DNA of 64,000 nucleotides from Eutypella sp. D-1 (lineage: Eukaryota > Ascomycota > Sordariomycetes > Xylariales > Diatrypaceae), in assembly GCA_023313575.1 (NCBI GenBank), contig JAJTTP010000006.1, positions 62,001 to 126,000 on the forward strand, in the 5' to 3' direction. Position numbers and translations under genes: made by a program. Shown here piece by piece: positions 25,717-36,879 of this stretch. Position 1 is the stretch's first letter; the number at the start of each line of letters is the position of its first letter. The notes beneath the pieces were generated by a model. It had not been told where the DNA came from. It searched no databases and saw only the letters and a program-made list of their open reading frames with translations.

Positions 25717-26928
25717 ATGTCGACCGAGCAAACGTACGTATTTTTTTCCCTTTCTTTTTTCCCTTTCTTTTTTCCCTTTCTTTTTTCCCTTTCTTTTTTC
25801 CCTTTCTTTTTTCCCTTTCTTTTTTCCCTTTCTTTTTTCCCTTTCTTTTTTCCCTTTCTTTTTTCCCTTTCTTTTTTCCCCTTCTTTTTCTTTTTTCTTT
25901 TTTGCCTTCTAAGTTATTACACCACCCAACCATCACAACCCCTATGAAAGGCAATAGTAGTAATTAAACTAATCTTTCAAAATGCAGTTTCATTGCTATC
26001 AAGCCCGATGGCGTCCAGGTACGCTCTACCTAAACTTCTGTAGTGAAAAAAAAAAGTACCGCGCGAGAGATAACCGTTTCTAACTCGATGGACAGCGTGG
26101 CCTCGTTGGTCCCATCATCTCCCGATTCGAGAACCGAGGGTGAGTTATAGACATCATACATACTTTAAAATTCTCTGATCCTCTTGATGTAAGCAAGTCA
26201 CACGAAGAAGACGCTGACGACTCTTGGTAGCTACAAGCTTGTTGCCATCAAGCTGACCACCCCCGGCAAGGCTCACCTTGAGCAGCACTGTAAGACTCTT
26301 TCGTTCTGCTCCGGTGTCGTGTGATGGTGTTCCGCCATCCTATCCTTCTACTCTACACTTGTACTGACAAATATTTTCTATCGTAGACGCTGATCTCAAG
26401 GACAAGCCCTTCTTCGCTGGCCTCGTCGAGTGTACGTCTAAGCTAAGCACCAAAACACAAAACCATTCAGATAAACCCCAACTAACAAATGCGTTAGACA
26501 TGAACAGCGGCCCCATCTGCGCCATGGTCTGGGAGGGCCGTGATGCCGTCAAGACTGGCCGAAGTACGTACCCCCCGTGTTACTTCTCTCTAGTGACCTT
26601 TTAAAAACTTCTTTCGGTCCTAACTAATGCGACTCACAGCTCTCCTCGGTGCCACCAACCCTCTTGCCTCTGCCCCTGGCACCATCCGCGTAAGCACACA
26701 AGCACATACCACGCCCCCCCCCCCTTCCCCATCTCCATGTTTTGTTTCCCGACACCGTCCACTAACTTAGCTTGACAGGGCGACTTCGCCATCGACGTCG
26801 GCCGCAACGTCTGCCACGGTTCCGACAGCGTCGAGAACGCCAAGAAGGAGATCTCCCTGTGGTTCAAGGAGGAGGAGGTCCTCAGCTGGAAGAGCGTCTC
26901 CGCCCCCTGGATCTACGAGAAGCCGTAA
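25717..26928 (+). CDS. Nucleoside diphosphate kinase
   Basis: Eight small exons (25717-25733, 25988-26018, 26096-26139, 26231-26289, 26387-26431, 26498-26563, 26640-26689, 26779-26928) join in phase to 153 residues, the usual NDK size. It opens [18 protein letters not shown], has [10 protein letters not shown] with the phosphorylated active-site His, and contains the AIKPD and ATNPL.SAPGTIRGDF nucleotide-site blocks. The enzyme transfers the gamma phosphate from ATP to other nucleoside diphosphates and acts as a hexamer. I chose the ATG at 25717 because the family starts there; an upstream in-frame ATG at 25384 could add a membrane-anchored N-terminus. The first intron contains a long pyrimidine minisatellite. 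The C-terminal end (about ten residues after EEEVLSW) is slightly longer than many fungal homologues I remember. Confidence 0.96.
25738..25885 (+). repeat. Pyrimidine minisatellite, 13-bp unit, in NDP kinase intron 1
   Basis: A unit CCCTTTCTTTTTT repeats about eleven times almost without change, directly after the splice donor. Reading through it gives a Phe-rich repeat because three units make 39 bases, but the intron is clearly spliced out. It may lengthen the polypyrimidine tract or simply expand by slippage. Confidence 0.9.
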
Positions 26929-27364
26929 ATGCTGCTTATGATCCCGGGACACATGCACACTACCCTGCCGCGCCGAGACATAGCATGAATCGCGAAGATA
27001 AAGAAAGAAAAAGAAACCAATCATGTAGGGAAAACACAAAAGCAGAGAATAACTTTTCAATGCCAATAAGAACCTCGTAGAGGGGAAACAAAAAAAACCA
27101 AAGTAGAGAGTGCGGTTTGCGCGTCCGCGGTGGTGGTTGGAATAGCTTCGTAAAAACGTACGTGACACGCCCGTACTATGTACCGTACCGTGGTACCTGT
27201 AGAATGCGAGAATACAATCACCAGCATGTGTAACTCTCAGTCCTGGCTAGGTATGCGAGCATGATTGCTTTCGTTTTACATCATGAAGCATATTTTATAC
27301 GCATGGACCGACGGGATAAGGGCCCCGTCGCGCCTATATATTATCGTATTATTACATTTCCGCC
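26929..27364. other. Convergent 3' spacer
   Basis: This holds the 3' flanks of the NDP kinase (plus) and the FLILHELTA-type gene (minus). No gene is seen. Confidence 0.5.
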
Positions 27365-28261
27365 TTACGGTTTCCGCCTCACAGTCTTCCAGACAGCCGA
27401 CAGGACCCTGGCGCCCCAGGGCGTAGCCCATAAACTGAGAGCAATGCGCAGCGGGAACAGGGCCTTGGTAATGGTGTAAGCAGCGGCGATCTGGATGCCC
27501 GTGTTGTAGCCCGTCTCCATGTTGCCCAGGGTAACGACCTCTTTGACTTTGCGCCAGGCAGCCCTGCCCGTCTTGCCGGGGACATCATCGTCAACACCGC
27601 CCTCGCGATCCTCATCCCCCTTCTTCCCCTCCCCCCTCCCCAGCCTCTTCTCCCTGTCCCCACGCACCCGATGAACCTCAAGATCAATCTCCCCCTCAAA
27701 CCCAACCTCACCATCCCTCCCCTCGCGCTCCCCAAGACCAAACCAACCCCTACGGCGAAGCCAGGAACCGTAGGTCCGGAGGCCCTCCTGAGCCCACTCA
27801 GCCCAGGGCCCGAGGACGAAGGCCGTAGGCGTCCAACCAGCCCACTTGAACAAGGCGACGAGGCCGAGGAGCGGCACGACGGCCGTGGCCTCGTGCAGCG
27901 TGAGGAACGCGACGACGTGCGACACGGGGGCCGCGCGCAGACGTTGCGCGTGCGGTCGTAGGCGTCGCGGCGTCCAGCGGAGTGCGCTGTTTAGGATTTG
28001 GGTTAGGCGTGTGCGGTGGGCTGTTTCTTTGGCCGAGGATGCGGATGGGTTTTTGTTGGGGTTGGGGTTGGGGTTGGGCTCGGTGGATTGAAAACGTCGA
28101 CCTCCTCCTGTGCGGGAGCCGAGACGCGGGGTTCGGAGAGGCGGTCGCGGGCTGCGCCGGGGCGGCGGCGTCGAGGAGATGTGTCTGCGGAGGTGCGGGA
28201 AAGGGGAGGAGGAGTAGTCTGGTCCTCCCGCCCAGCGCCAGACGCTACGTGTGAAGGGCAT
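27365..28261 (-). CDS. Mitochondrial FLILHELTA-motif family protein
   Basis: A single exon of 298 residues. The N-terminus is Arg- and Ser-rich without acids (RRHISSTPPPRRSPRPPLRTPRLGSR region), typical of a mitochondrial presequence. Residues around 115-135 read VVAFLTLHEATAVVPLLGL, close to the FLILHELTA motif that names a fungal Pfam family (PF10306, from memory). Hydrophobic segments there and near the C-terminus (TGIQIAAAYTITKALFPLRIALSLW) suggest two membrane spans, probably in the inner membrane. Between them lies a charged insert of about 80 residues rich in Arg, Glu, Gly and Asp. A short Asn-Pro repeat follows the presequence. The role of this family is not clear to me, so no reaction is claimed. 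Confidence 0.75.
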   Translation of the reverse strand: MPFTRSVWRWAGGPDYSSSPFPHLRRHISSTPPPRRSPRPPLRTPRLGSRTGGGRRFQSTEPNPNPNPNKNPSASSAKETAHRTRLTQILNSALRWTPRRLRPHAQRLRAAPVSHVVAFLTLHEATAVVPLLGLVALFKWAGWTPTAFVLGPWAEWAQEGLRTYGSWLRRRGWFGLGEREGRDGEVGFEGEIDLEVHRVRGDREKRLGRGEGKKGDEDREGGVDDDVPGKTGRAAWRKVKEVVTLGNMETGYNTGIQIAAAYTITKALFPLRIALSLWATPWGARVLSAVWKTVRRKP

Positions 28262-28862
28262 GGCAGGCCGCGGCGCTGCTTATGCCGCTTGGAATTCTAC
28301 CGGGCGCGCGAAGACTGCATCGATATGATATGATATGCTCGTAGACGGAGGTCTCTCTCTTAGGTCAGTGTCGCAATGGTGAAATTGTTGTTGTGTCTTA
28401 GGGGGCGGAGGAGGTATCGGGGCATGCACTGCTTAAAATAACGATGTTTGTGTAAACGTACTGCGTAGTACAATAGAGGCTTATAGTAACTACTCCGTAG
28501 GGCTTAGTTACAGGGCTACTTATCATACACAGAACCTTGGGATAAAAAATAATGATGACGCCAAGCAAACGCAACCCTCCCGATCAGCGGTAGTGGGGCG
28601 CTGTGCAACGGCCTGCTACATAGTAGTACTAATAAAAAATAATAATGAAGTACTTAGGTATGTTTCTCTGCGGTTACATAGGGAGCATGACATTGGGGGC
28701 CGTGAATCGACTTCATCATTATTATTTGGTTAATATATGATATCTCAATGTATCGTACCCAGGTAAAAAAAAATTGGGTGATTCCTCTCCATTCAATTTT
28801 TTTTTCTTCTCCGTTCAGAAGCAAAGCTTTCCCCTCCTGAAGTTCCAACCCTCTCTACTCAC
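28262..28862. other. Intergenic
   Basis: About 600 bases between the FLILHELTA gene start and the 3' end of the Ca3427-like gene. AT-rich; no gene seen. Confidence 0.45.
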
Positions 28863-29932
28863 TCACTCCCTCACTCCTGTGACTTTACGTCCAGGAAACT
28901 GCGCACCGAGCCCCTGAACCAGCATCTGCTCGGCTAGCATGCCCTTGCCCTCGGCCAGCACGCCCGCCTGCCTCAGGATGCCTATGCAGCCGCGGACGAC
29001 GCCGAGGTCGACGCCCTCGGTCTTAGTCGTGAACCTGACCGTCTTCAGCCACTCGCGCGCGTCCGCCTCCGAGTAGTCGAGATGCGTGCTGATGTACTGC
29101 ACGGCCTCGTCGTGGTGCTCGCCGAAGTAGGCGATGCCCTGGTCGAGCTTGGCGAAGACGTCGAGGAGCCTGGGATCCACTGCCTCCTTTCCGTCGCCGT
29201 TGCCGTTGCCGTTGCCGGGGAGCAGCGAGGTCGAGGCCACGATCTGCCAGCTCGGCCACGGCGTGTAGATCTCGCCCACGCGCCGGATCTCCCCGCTGTC
29301 GTAGTACCGCTTCGAGGTAAAGTGCTCCCACATGAAGAAGTCGGCGGCGCCGTCGTTCACCGCCCCCCGCAGCTTCTCGAAGGTGTTCAGCACCACGAAG
29401 TCCGAGTAGGGCTTCGCGTCCGCCGGGGCCGCCAGCCATCCCTGCTGGTTCGCCAGCACGTACCCCATCACGTAGCTCCCGGATCCGATGCGCGAAACGC
29501 CAATCTTGGCCCCCCTAAGCGACGCGACGGAATCGATCTCGGGCCTCTTGGCGCCCGTGGAGATGGCCCAGCCTGGAAGGAAGAGAGAAAAAAGAGTTAG
29601 AAATTCATCCGGTCCGTTTACGGGAAAGATCAAAGGTATATATATATCTATGTAAGTGCCTGCTCACAGAGCGGTGTCTCGACGTAAGTGCCGACGATTC
29701 GGTAACCCCCATCACCCGGGGCATCTTCCTTTCCTAGACCCGCGACCCAGGCCTCCGTGAGGCCAATACAGACGTCGACCTCACCCGCCCTCAGGGCCGT
29801 GATCATGTGGCCCGACCCGGACGGGAACGGCTTGAGAGTGGCCGAGAGACCGAAGTGTTTCTGGGCGAAGTGAATTGGGGTGGAGAAGTGCTCCGGCACG
29901 AAGCCGATGCGGAGTGGCTGTGTGTCCGTCAT
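28863..29932 (-). CDS. Ca3427-like periplasmic-binding-protein-fold protein
   Basis: Two exons (29932-29668, 29572-28863) join in phase to 324 residues. The start LRIGFVPEHFSTPIHFA, the GHMITALRAGEVDVCIGLTEAW block and SLRGAKIGVSRIGSGSYVMGY are typical of type II periplasmic-binding-protein folds of the kind named after Candida Ca3427, relatives of bacterial aromatic or sulfonate ABC binding proteins. There is no signal peptide or membrane segment, so it is probably soluble in the cytosol, unlike the bacterial proteins. A short Gly-Asn repeat (near residue 205) is a local expansion. The ligand is unknown; thiamine-precursor and sulfonate-type ligands occur in related folds, but nothing here decides. 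Start chosen at 29932 because the fold begins immediately after it; another possible start lies upstream at 29977 with a non-ATG codon. Confidence 0.78.
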
Positions 29933-31164
29933 CGTGTATCGTGTATCGTGTGTACGACTCTTATCTCTTACGAACAAAGAAAATGTCTTAGACTTAGAAA
30001 GAGACCGGCACTATAAAGTATCTAACAAACTCATATATAGAAGAGTGAACACACTCCGTACCTAAGATGATACATAACTACCTACTTACTTAAATACCTA
30101 AGTAGCGTTGAAATGACTTCATACCCGCGGGCCCGGCACTTCCGCATACCTATCTAACTGAGTAGCTAGGAACATAGCGTGGATACAACACACAACTAAG
30201 TAGCAATAGAAGTTGTGGTAACCGATGGAGAAGCCAATGTGGGGTATAGAGGGTATAATTGATGATTTAATAATTGCCTATCTCTATCGCTACGAGTATA
30301 ATAAATAACCCCGCACACCCCTCAAGCGAACCTACTGTCTTTCTTCTGTATATGACCACCTAGACGCGCACGCATATAACTGCTGTCCTAACTCAACCCG
30401 TCTCCTGCTAAATTGGCAAACTCCAAAACCTTTAAGAACAGCACCCCCCAGAAGATTCCCGTAAATCGTTTATCCTTCATAAGGAAATGGGCCCGCAAGG
30501 GTCCACGCGGGGCCGGGTTCCTCCAAGCGGATAAAGAGGAGAAACAAGGTCCGTTTAGCCCGCGTCGACATGTGAATAAGAGGAACAAACTGGAGACAAA
30601 CGAGACCAACCAGTCAGTGAATGGGGGGCCCTTGTTGGGAGGGGGGAGGAGGGAAACCCTGAAAAATTGTACAAGGGTTAGCCGTTTTGGATCTAGCGAG
30701 ATAGATCCAATCTGTAACCTGGGGCTAGTACAAGTTATCTCAGGATTCGTGGTATACCCAACCTACTTGGGCCGTTACCATAAAGAGCATGTGAAGTTGT
30801 ATAAATAGTTATATAGTCGAGTGAGCGGGTGTTCCCGTCGAACTCGTATTCGGTCCCTTCCATCTTGATAGAGTATCTAGGTAGTCAAGTGCTCAGCCTT
30901 CTCTGCTTCTAAACCTGTGTTGGGGGGCGTTTCCTAGTCCCTGGAACCGCTCTATACGTAGTAGTAGTAGTAGTAGTATACCGCTAAGAATCTCGATCTT
31001 AACTAGTCGCTCCCCCAAATTTATTTAATATGCTTTAAATTAATCCGGACCGTTGGGCTCTATCCAGAATCATCAACGTCTATAAACCTCTCGGGACTGT
31101 GGTCATTCCCACCTGGACCACCCAGAACATTCTTAACTCGTCATACCCAACAACACTTGCCAAG
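29933..31164. other. Divergent promoter region
   Basis: About 1.2 kb between the Ca3427-like gene (minus) and the short-chain dehydrogenase (plus). A TATA-like tataaacc at 31081-31088 lies about 80 bases before the dehydrogenase start. A TAG trinucleotide repeat is at 30959-30976. No gene is seen. Confidence 0.45.
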
Positions 31165-31950
31165 ATGTCTCAAGTTCCCTCAGGCACCACCGTCTTGGTC
31201 ACCGGCTCCGCGGGCGGCCTCGGAAAGGCCATCGCTATCGGCTTCCTCGAGGCCGGCGCCAACGTCGTCGTCTGCGACATCAACAAGGAGCGCCTAGAGG
31301 GCGCCCAGGCCGAGCTCGCTCCCCGCTTCGGGGACAAGCTCCTCGCCCGCGTGGTCGACGCCACCGCCGACGCGGCGGTCGAGCAGCTCTTCAAGGAGAC
31401 CGTGGACAGATTCGGCCACCTCGACGTCCTGGTCAACAACGCCGGCGTGACGGACGTCTTCGACCCCGCTGGCACCCTCTCGCGGGACCTCTGGGACCGC
31501 GTCCTCAACGTCAACCTCACCGGTCCGTTCCTGACCACCAAGGCCGCCATCAAGACGATGGAGCCGCGGTCGAGCGGGACCATCATCAACATCGGCTCGA
31601 ACGCCGCTTTCTACGGCAGCAACGCGGGCCTCGCCTACACCGTCACCAAGCACGGCGTGCTCGGGCTCACGCGCAACACGGCCGCCTTTTACGGAGACAA
31701 GGGCATCTACTGCGTCATGCTGCAGCTCGGGGCCATGCTCAACACCAACATATCGGACATCTTCGCCAACGGGATGAACGCGGACGGCATGGCGCTCATG
31801 CAGAAGAATTTCCCGGGCCTCAAGCCCGGCGAGAACGATGTGCAGCTCGAGACCGTCGCCAAGTTCTGCGTTTTCCTGGCCAACCGCGACATCGCCAAGA
31901 CGATGAATGGCGCCTCTGTGCCCCTCAACTGCAACTGGCCGGCGGCTTAG
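31165..31950 (+). CDS. Short-chain dehydrogenase/reductase
   Basis: A single exon of 261 residues starting at MSQVPSG. The Rossmann nucleotide motif TGSAGGLGKAIA is at residues 14-25, NNAG follows in LVNNAGV, and the catalytic Ser and the Tyr/Lys pair (INIGSN and YTVTK) are present, so it should be an active classical SDR. The Asp in VVCDINKER after the second strand suggests a preference for NAD over NADP. The substrate cannot be told from sequence. The exon is GC-rich with strong third-position C bias, a sign of high expression in such fungi. A longer frame extends upstream to 31099 but lacks an ATG there and would add an unlikely leader. Confidence 0.88.
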   Translation: MSQVPSGTTVLVTGSAGGLGKAIAIGFLEAGANVVVCDINKERLEGAQAELAPRFGDKLLARVVDATADAAVEQLFKETVDRFGHLDVLVNNAGVTDVFDPAGTLSRDLWDRVLNVNLTGPFLTTKAAIKTMEPRSSGTIINIGSNAAFYGSNAGLAYTVTKHGVLGLTRNTAAFYGDKGIYCVMLQLGAMLNTNISDIFANGMNADGMALMQKNFPGLKPGENDVQLETVAKFCVFLANRDIAKTMNGASVPLNCNWPAA

Positions 31951-34158
31951 GCGACGGGTATCCAGCCGACGAGCCACGGCACGGTGTACATAGAGTTTCT
32001 CGCCCCCTCTGACGGTCCCGGATAGTCTAGAATGCAAATAAGTTTGAACAAATCATCTATATCTGTTTAGTTGCTCGATTCACGTACCAGCGTCATATGA
32101 CTACGCTCTGGTCCGCCTGTCACCGCAATACAAATACTAGTAGTTACGTGAAAGATCTAGGATAGTGACCTACTCTAGTCGCTGGGAGGTCCAGTACGTG
32201 TTGAGACCAGGCTCACGGTCACGGGATAAAGGGGCAAAAGCGCTAATAGGTACCTAGTATCTACTTACGGGCTACGACTGACTGGATCCTTATTAGTAGA
32301 AATACTCCGGGCTCTCTATCCAGGAACAGGGGCCGGGTTGGGTACATATTCTACCTTAACCCTACCTAACCTGGAATATGATGAAGCTACTCAGCAGTGA
32401 CCGTCCAGTCACCGTTCTATATCATACCTCCTATGACATATCGGCGATGAGGGGAAAATAGCCTTGGCTTTCCACGGCCATCACGAACTAGCTGATAGCA
32501 TGATCGCAAGCAAGTGATACTGCTGTTTAATAATACCAAACACAAGTCGGCGAATCTAGCTTAGGGTGTTAATGAATGGGGGAAGGGGGGTTGGCCTTTG
32601 TAATAGTACGATACCATATCATATTAAAAGCGAAGATGGGAGGAACTTCCCGATATGGCGGAAGTCCAGACTTTCGGCAGTTTTGCCAGGCAGTCCAAAC
32701 TAAGAAGAGGCATCGACCAGACAAGAAACCTGTTTACAACGATAGATGGCCAAAGAACTAAAGAAACCGCTGAAATGCAATCATGAAGGTCCAGGTCGAG
32801 GACTAATATGTGAATTCCTAACCTCCTAAAGGCAATTGATTGCTTTAATACACATTGCTTTAGAGCTCCTATTATTAGAATCGCGCAGAAACCCTAGGAC
32901 ACTCCTTTACCACCAATGAGGCAGACCGATAAACGACAAGTAGTTAACGTACCTGGTAATTATGTAAAGCAAACTTTTCGTTTCTAATATTTAATGCTAG
33001 AGCTTCTCCTTTCGCTGTCCGACATTAACATTACTTCACAAGTGATTTCACATATTGCAGCAGGATTATAGTATAGAGAATGCTACACCGAGATTCTATG
33101 TGATACCAAGCATACAATGCTAATCGGCATAGGCTTCCTCCGCCCATAGCCATCTGCCAAACCCAAATGCCTGGAAACAACATCATGAACCTCGACTACG
33201 CTTGCTTCTGTATTCAACTTGAAGAGCCGTAGTATTAATTATTGAATAGTATATCGTGGCTGTATTCCAGTCAGACAAATGGCATGGTGCTCTGGATATC
33301 TGGTTGGTAGCAGCAACAGGTCCGCCTAGGGATATAGGGCTTCGAATTCTCCCCTGGAAAAAGTTTATTTCGGTCCATGGCCCACCAAGCATATATGAAC
33401 ATGTAATCCTTTATCTTCATACCGACTTGATGATACTCCCTTAAATGTAGTTGTCAGTACCTAGAGTACCAGGAGTTGATATCCTTTTATCCCAAGTTAT
33501 CACGATAATTATGCCATGGATAAGGAGAGAAGAGAGGGAGAGAGTAGCGATCTCTAAGTGTGTCAATTATATTCTAGCATGCATACATAGTCTCATCATT
33601 CTGTCTAGGGAAATGGGGCTCTTACGTACTGTGTTCGGACCCTCCCTCCCCCCCTCGAAAGACTTGTCATATCCACTAAAGCAAGGGGCAAGTGATACGA
33701 TACAAGGGGCAGCACGGGCCATTAACAGATTTCTGTCTATATAAAACGCCGCTTCGCACCCTAAGATGCGAGCCATCCCAACCAACCCTTCCCTCCTTGT
33801 GCAACAGCAGGATCCTGTTGTTCTGTACCCTGCCTTGGGGCTCGCTACGTGTCATGTAGGGCAGCAGATCACGACCGAGAAACTGGGACCGAGATCCACT
33901 GTCATTCACGAAAATCGAGTGTCACCGGACACAACTCAACAACTCAACCACTACATCTCCTTATAACCCGTTCTCGCCGGTGTCTTATGTCTATTTTAAT
34001 TTGCTAATGCTCTCGTGAAGAAGTTTTTAGGGTATCAACCACATTTCCATTTTCAATATCCCCTTTCCGGCCTCGCCCCCGCCCCCACCAATACCGAGTT
34101 TTTGTTGTCATTCCTTCTCATAATGCGGCGCACAGCACCACCAGGGGGGGGGGGCTTT
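31951..34158. other. Intergenic, gene-free 2.2 kb
   Basis: The region between the dehydrogenase and the aldo/keto reductase, whose 3' ends converge. AT-rich with scattered TAGGTACCTA-type palindromes (for example 32247-32256). No frame resembles a gene. A run of 11 G at 34144-34154 lies just past the reductase stop codon. Confidence 0.5.
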
Positions 34159-35139
34159 CTAAGCCTCATCGGGCCAGACGTTGTAGCCGAAGGTGTCCTT
34201 CATGTTGACGAAGCGAGCGTGGCGGCCCTTGGCGACATCCTGGACGGCCTGGAAATCCTCGTCGCTGAGATCGGGAACCTGGAAGTTGCTCTCGATGCGA
34301 GAAGGGGTGGAGCTCTTCGGCAGGACGGCGTAGCCACGGCGTAGGCCCCAGGCGAGCAGGACCTGGGCGAGAGTGTGGCCGCTGCGATCAGCGACCGCGT
34401 TGAGCGTCTTGTCGGTGCGCACCTTCTCGCCGGTGGTGGGCACCTGATCCTGGGAGCCGAGCGGCGAGTAAGCCTCCGGCAGGATGTCGTTGTCGAGGCA
34501 GAACCGCACAAGCTCCTCGTTGGGCAGGAACGGGTGGATCTCCACCTGGTTCACCGCCGGCTTGATCTTGGCGAAGCTCAACAGCTTCTTAAGCCCAGGG
34601 ACGGTCCAGTTGGAGCAGCCGATGGCGCGCGTCTTACCAGACTCCTGCAGCTTCTCCAGAGCGCGCCACGTCGGCTCCAGGTTCTCTGTCAGCTCCTTGT
34701 TGATGACGTACTTCCCGTCAGCGCCGATCTTGGGCATGCGGTTATCGTCCTTCTCGGCCACAAAGGGCCAGTGAGCGAGGAAGAGGTCGATGTAGTCGAG
34801 CTGGAGCTGCTTAAGCGAGTTTTCCAGCGACCACTCAACGTCCCCAGGCGCTGCGAGGTGCGGCCACACCTTGGTCGTCACGAAGAGGTCCTCGCGCTTG
34901 ACCGACGGGTTCTCCTTGAGGAAATCCCGGATGGCGTCTCCTATCTCGCTCTCGTTCTTGTAGAACCAAGCGCAGTCTAGGTGGCGGTAGCCCACCTCGA
35001 GGGCTAATTTAACCGCCTTGTACGACTCGCCCACTGCGCCCTCGCTGGCGAACGTGCCAAAGCCTAGGCCGGGAATCTTGACCCCATTGTTCAGGGTAAA
35101 GACAGTCTTGTTGGAAACTGGTTCCCTCTGAGATGCCAT
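34159..35139 (-). CDS. Aldo/keto reductase (glycerol dehydrogenase/aldose reductase type)
   Basis: A single exon of 326 residues, the normal AKR length. The TIM-barrel signature is complete: GLGFGTF near the start, the catalytic Asp and Tyr in LDCAWFYKNESEIG, Lys in TTKVWP, His in LAHWP, then GCSNWTVPGL and the NADPH-binding PKSSTPSRIESNF near the C-terminus. The end with Asn-x-x-x-Thr-Phe-Gly resembles fungal glycerol and xylose reductase-type enzymes. It should reduce aldehydes or sugars with NADPH in the cytosol; the precise substrate is not fixed by sequence. Codon use is strongly C/G biased, as in the neighbouring dehydrogenase. The gene is convergent with the SDR across 2.2 kb, so the two are not an obvious pair. 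Confidence 0.93.
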   Translation of the reverse strand: MASQREPVSNKTVFTLNNGVKIPGLGFGTFASEGAVGESYKAVKLALEVGYRHLDCAWFYKNESEIGDAIRDFLKENPSVKREDLFVTTKVWPHLAAPGDVEWSLENSLKQLQLDYIDLFLAHWPFVAEKDDNRMPKIGADGKYVINKELTENLEPTWRALEKLQESGKTRAIGCSNWTVPGLKKLLSFAKIKPAVNQVEIHPFLPNEELVRFCLDNDILPEAYSPLGSQDQVPTTGEKVRTDKTLNAVADRSGHTLAQVLLAWGLRRGYAVLPKSSTPSRIESNFQVPDLSDEDFQAVQDVAKGRHARFVNMKDTFGYNVWPDEA

Positions 35140-36879
35140 GTTGATTTCGTTATCGTTGTTGGTATTGTTAACGAAGATGATATGGTTGGGTAAAGCAAAA
35201 TAAGGTGGTCAGATATAATGTGGGCTCGTAGATAAGTAAAGCGTACTGTGTTAAGTTGAAAGTTTTAGAAGGTTCGGTAGCTTCTGGTCTACTCGGTAGC
35301 CGGGAGGGGTTCTTACATAGTACGAAAAAAGGGGCGACCATCTCCGGGGCTATTACATCATTGCCCCCCTAAATCTTTTTCGTGGCTGCGTGACTACGAC
35401 AGCCGCTACAGACGCTATCAAAAATCTTTACCCAACGAAAAAAAAAAAGAATAAATGCTTAAAAAAACAAAAAGAGGAACGCCTATGTGCTTCTTTCCGT
35501 TTTTACTGACCGCCTCCCTGTCTGACCTAGCCTGTCCACATTATAAAATGGTCCCTCCATTCCTGAATTTTCCATCCCTACTCATTCATATGCCTTATCT
35601 GGCAGACTTGACATGTGAAGTGGGGACCTCGCGTATAGCATCAACTCTGCCAGTGTGGTCAACCTGCACCAAACTACCAACCTGCTTGCCTGCAAGGACC
35701 CTTCCTGGCCCTCTTTCAGGTGAATTCCGGACTGCCGAATGCCGGAAGCCGTCAGACAAAGAGCCGGGCCTTACGGTATCTATCGATATCCCCATCCGTT
35801 GACCCGCCGCGGCCGGGTTATACAGCCTGATCATTCCCCCTTGCGTGCTCGCTTCCTCTACGTGTCGCTGCTGTCCACGCTGTCTGGCTGCAAGACGCCC
35901 ACACGGTGCTGCAGCCTCTGCAGCCGGCGGGCGGCGGGGCCCACTAGGATCACGACCAGCCCTGATTCCGGCGCAGTATAAGTTTCAGAGATGTGGGCTG
36001 TAGTAAGACAACAACAGGACCGTACCCTGAAAGACTGGGACAGATAGATACGCGAAGATACGGCAAGACACGAAAGTGACGTCGTGGAGGGGCCTTGCAA
36101 GGTGTTGAGAGAAGTGGGCAAGGCTAGGAAAAATTCGCACATGAAAAATCTGGATAGCGCCCCGCTATTCTGCGTTAGTATATGGATCGTGAATGGATCC
36201 AGGATGATGTCAAGCAACCGTTTAGTACGCCGGAGCCCTGCGTAAGTGGGTCACGGAACGCACTGATCCACCTGCGGCTCTTCTCTCGGGCTGTTCCTAT
36301 CGACTCAGTGGTCGCCGGGTGTGTGAACATGAGCGTAGTCCTGCATTTTAACTGGAGAAGGGGTGATAGCTAGAGATGCGGCTCGGTGATGAGCCGCGAG
36401 GATCTTCAGGGATGTTATGGCCTCATAGAGTCGTACAGTTATCAAATCTACCCGCTGTCTGGCATCGTGGCAGCGATTAACGCCGTCGATAACCATACCG
36501 CCGGCAGCCTCCGTTGTATCTTTTATGTATCCATCGAGTAATAGGACCCAGTAGCTACGTAGTGTTATCGCGTATGCCATCAATACTGACAGTGAACGTG
36601 GGAAAAACCTTAACAAGTCATTTAACGCCACCGTCTGGATCCGTCCGGGTAACTTGTCCTCAGCTGTGTGAATATAAGCGCAACGACCACCCACATTCTC
36701 CTAGCGGATTGTCTGCCTTGCTTGCTGCATTGTCCATCATCGCACTACCAACCCATCTCCTTCACCACTACACTCCAAACCCAAGAACGAAGATCTGAGA
36801 TCTGAGATCCGAGATCTAACGCCTAACAACAAAACACACACACACACACACATATACACCTTGAATAAACTTTGTCAAG
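35140..36879. other. Divergent promoter region
   Basis: About 1.7 kb between the aldo/keto reductase (minus) and the HAD protein (plus). Near the HAD start there is a run of direct repeats built on GAGATCTGA (36787-36818) and a CA repeat (36832-36852). No gene seen. Confidence 0.5.

Noticed and set aside
25741..25947. A Phe-rich repeat protein read through the pyrimidine repeat
   Set aside because: The repeat lies in a well-defined intron of NDP kinase, and the Phe pattern follows from 39 bases being three units.
31294..32037. A 247-codon minus-strand frame
   Set aside because: It is antisense to the SDR gene and has the composition expected from complementing a GC-biased exon.
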